From Aliiroseovarius sp. M344 (GTDB lineage Bacteria > Pseudomonadota > Alphaproteobacteria > Rhodobacterales > Rhodobacteraceae), in the NCBI RefSeq assembly GCF_025140835.1, contig NZ_CP081153.1, positions 558,001-622,000 on the forward strand: a DNA stretch of 64,000 nt, written 5' to 3'. Of this stretch, positions 63,932 through 64,000 are shown piece by piece (position 1 is the first letter of the stretch; every line of letters begins with the position of its first letter). Under the pieces are notes generated by a model that was not told the origin of the DNA, searched no databases, and saw only the letters and a program-made list of their open reading frames with translations. The translations under genes were made by a program, and so were the position numbers.

Positions 63932-64000
63932 GCGTAAAGTGTTTTGACCATCGGAGTGTCGAGGCTATCGCTCGCGCTTTGGGTGATACAGAATATGGCT
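63928..64000 (+). CDS. start of a further operon gene, truncated at the window end
   Basis: A GTG overlapping the AAA+ stop (GTGA), with AGGGGAAGG just upstream, opens a frame reading 'MSVKCFDHRSVEAIARALGD' then TEYG, where the window ends. The 'IARALGDTEYG' start resembles the N-terminus of AbiJ-type abortive-infection proteins as I remember them ('...GLTGSEIG...' would follow). Only 24 codons are visible, so this is a guess. Confidence 0.6.
   Translation, partial: MSVKCFDHRSVEAIARALGDTEYG

Overview
The window looks like chromosomal DNA of a marine alphaproteobacterium of the Roseobacter/Rhodobacteraceae group. The grounds are: GC-rich, densely packed genes with many TGATG or GTGA overlaps; a Pcs-type phosphatidylcholine synthase; a DUF484-xerC pair; a DUF1127 gene; gatC-gatA without gatB; a class A RNase P RNA beside rpmG; and a style of extragenic palindromes I associate with this family. 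I saw no tRNA or rRNA gene, no CRISPR array and no insertion sequence.

Layout. 1-5.1 kb: the end of a probable ycjX, a GNAT acetyltransferase, ycjF, a group III truncated globin and ileS. 5.2-11 kb: a small ATPase, an alkyl-DNA repair methyltransferase, an ABC-2 exporter pair, an S49 peptidase, a 54-residue Cys-rich membrane protein, a Ca/Na antiporter and an SDR reductase. 11.3-20.3 kb: uvrC-pgsA-moaD-moaE, then on the other strand DUF484-xerC-pcs and an Fsa-type aldolase, then priA. 20.3-21.3 kb: a small accessory patch containing a decayed second copy of the priA 3' end. 21.3-35.6 kb: sulfur-type transporter, MFS protein, prmA-like gene, ferredoxin, purD, xseA, a pseudouridine synthase, tadA, gatCA and a cell-wall amidase. 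35.6-36.3 kb: rnpB and rpmG. 36.4-46.4 kb: lipase-like and BI-1 proteins, DUF1127/LysR, an XRE regulator, a histidinol-phosphatase-like gene, two purine deaminases and mgtE. 46.4-57.9 kb: folate and YmdB genes, two convergent SLC13 permeases, LysE/Lrp, yebC, an EamA transporter, an orphan peptide-binding protein and panBC. 58-64 kb: a peptidase, then an unrecognised operon.

Most of the window is ordinary housekeeping. Coherent pairs are moaD/moaE (molybdopterin synthase), panB/panC (pantothenate), gatC/gatA (tRNA amidation), 8-oxoguanine deaminase/guanine deaminase (purine salvage), and lrp/lysE and DUF1127/lysR (divergent regulator-target pairs).

The strongest candidate for something undescribed is the operon from 59451 to beyond the window end. 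It encodes a long coiled-coil protein, a two-helix membrane protein, a 388-residue protein of no family I recognise, and a 644-residue protein with a C-terminal AAA+ module. It is coupled by a GTGA overlap to a further gene that is cut off at base 64000.
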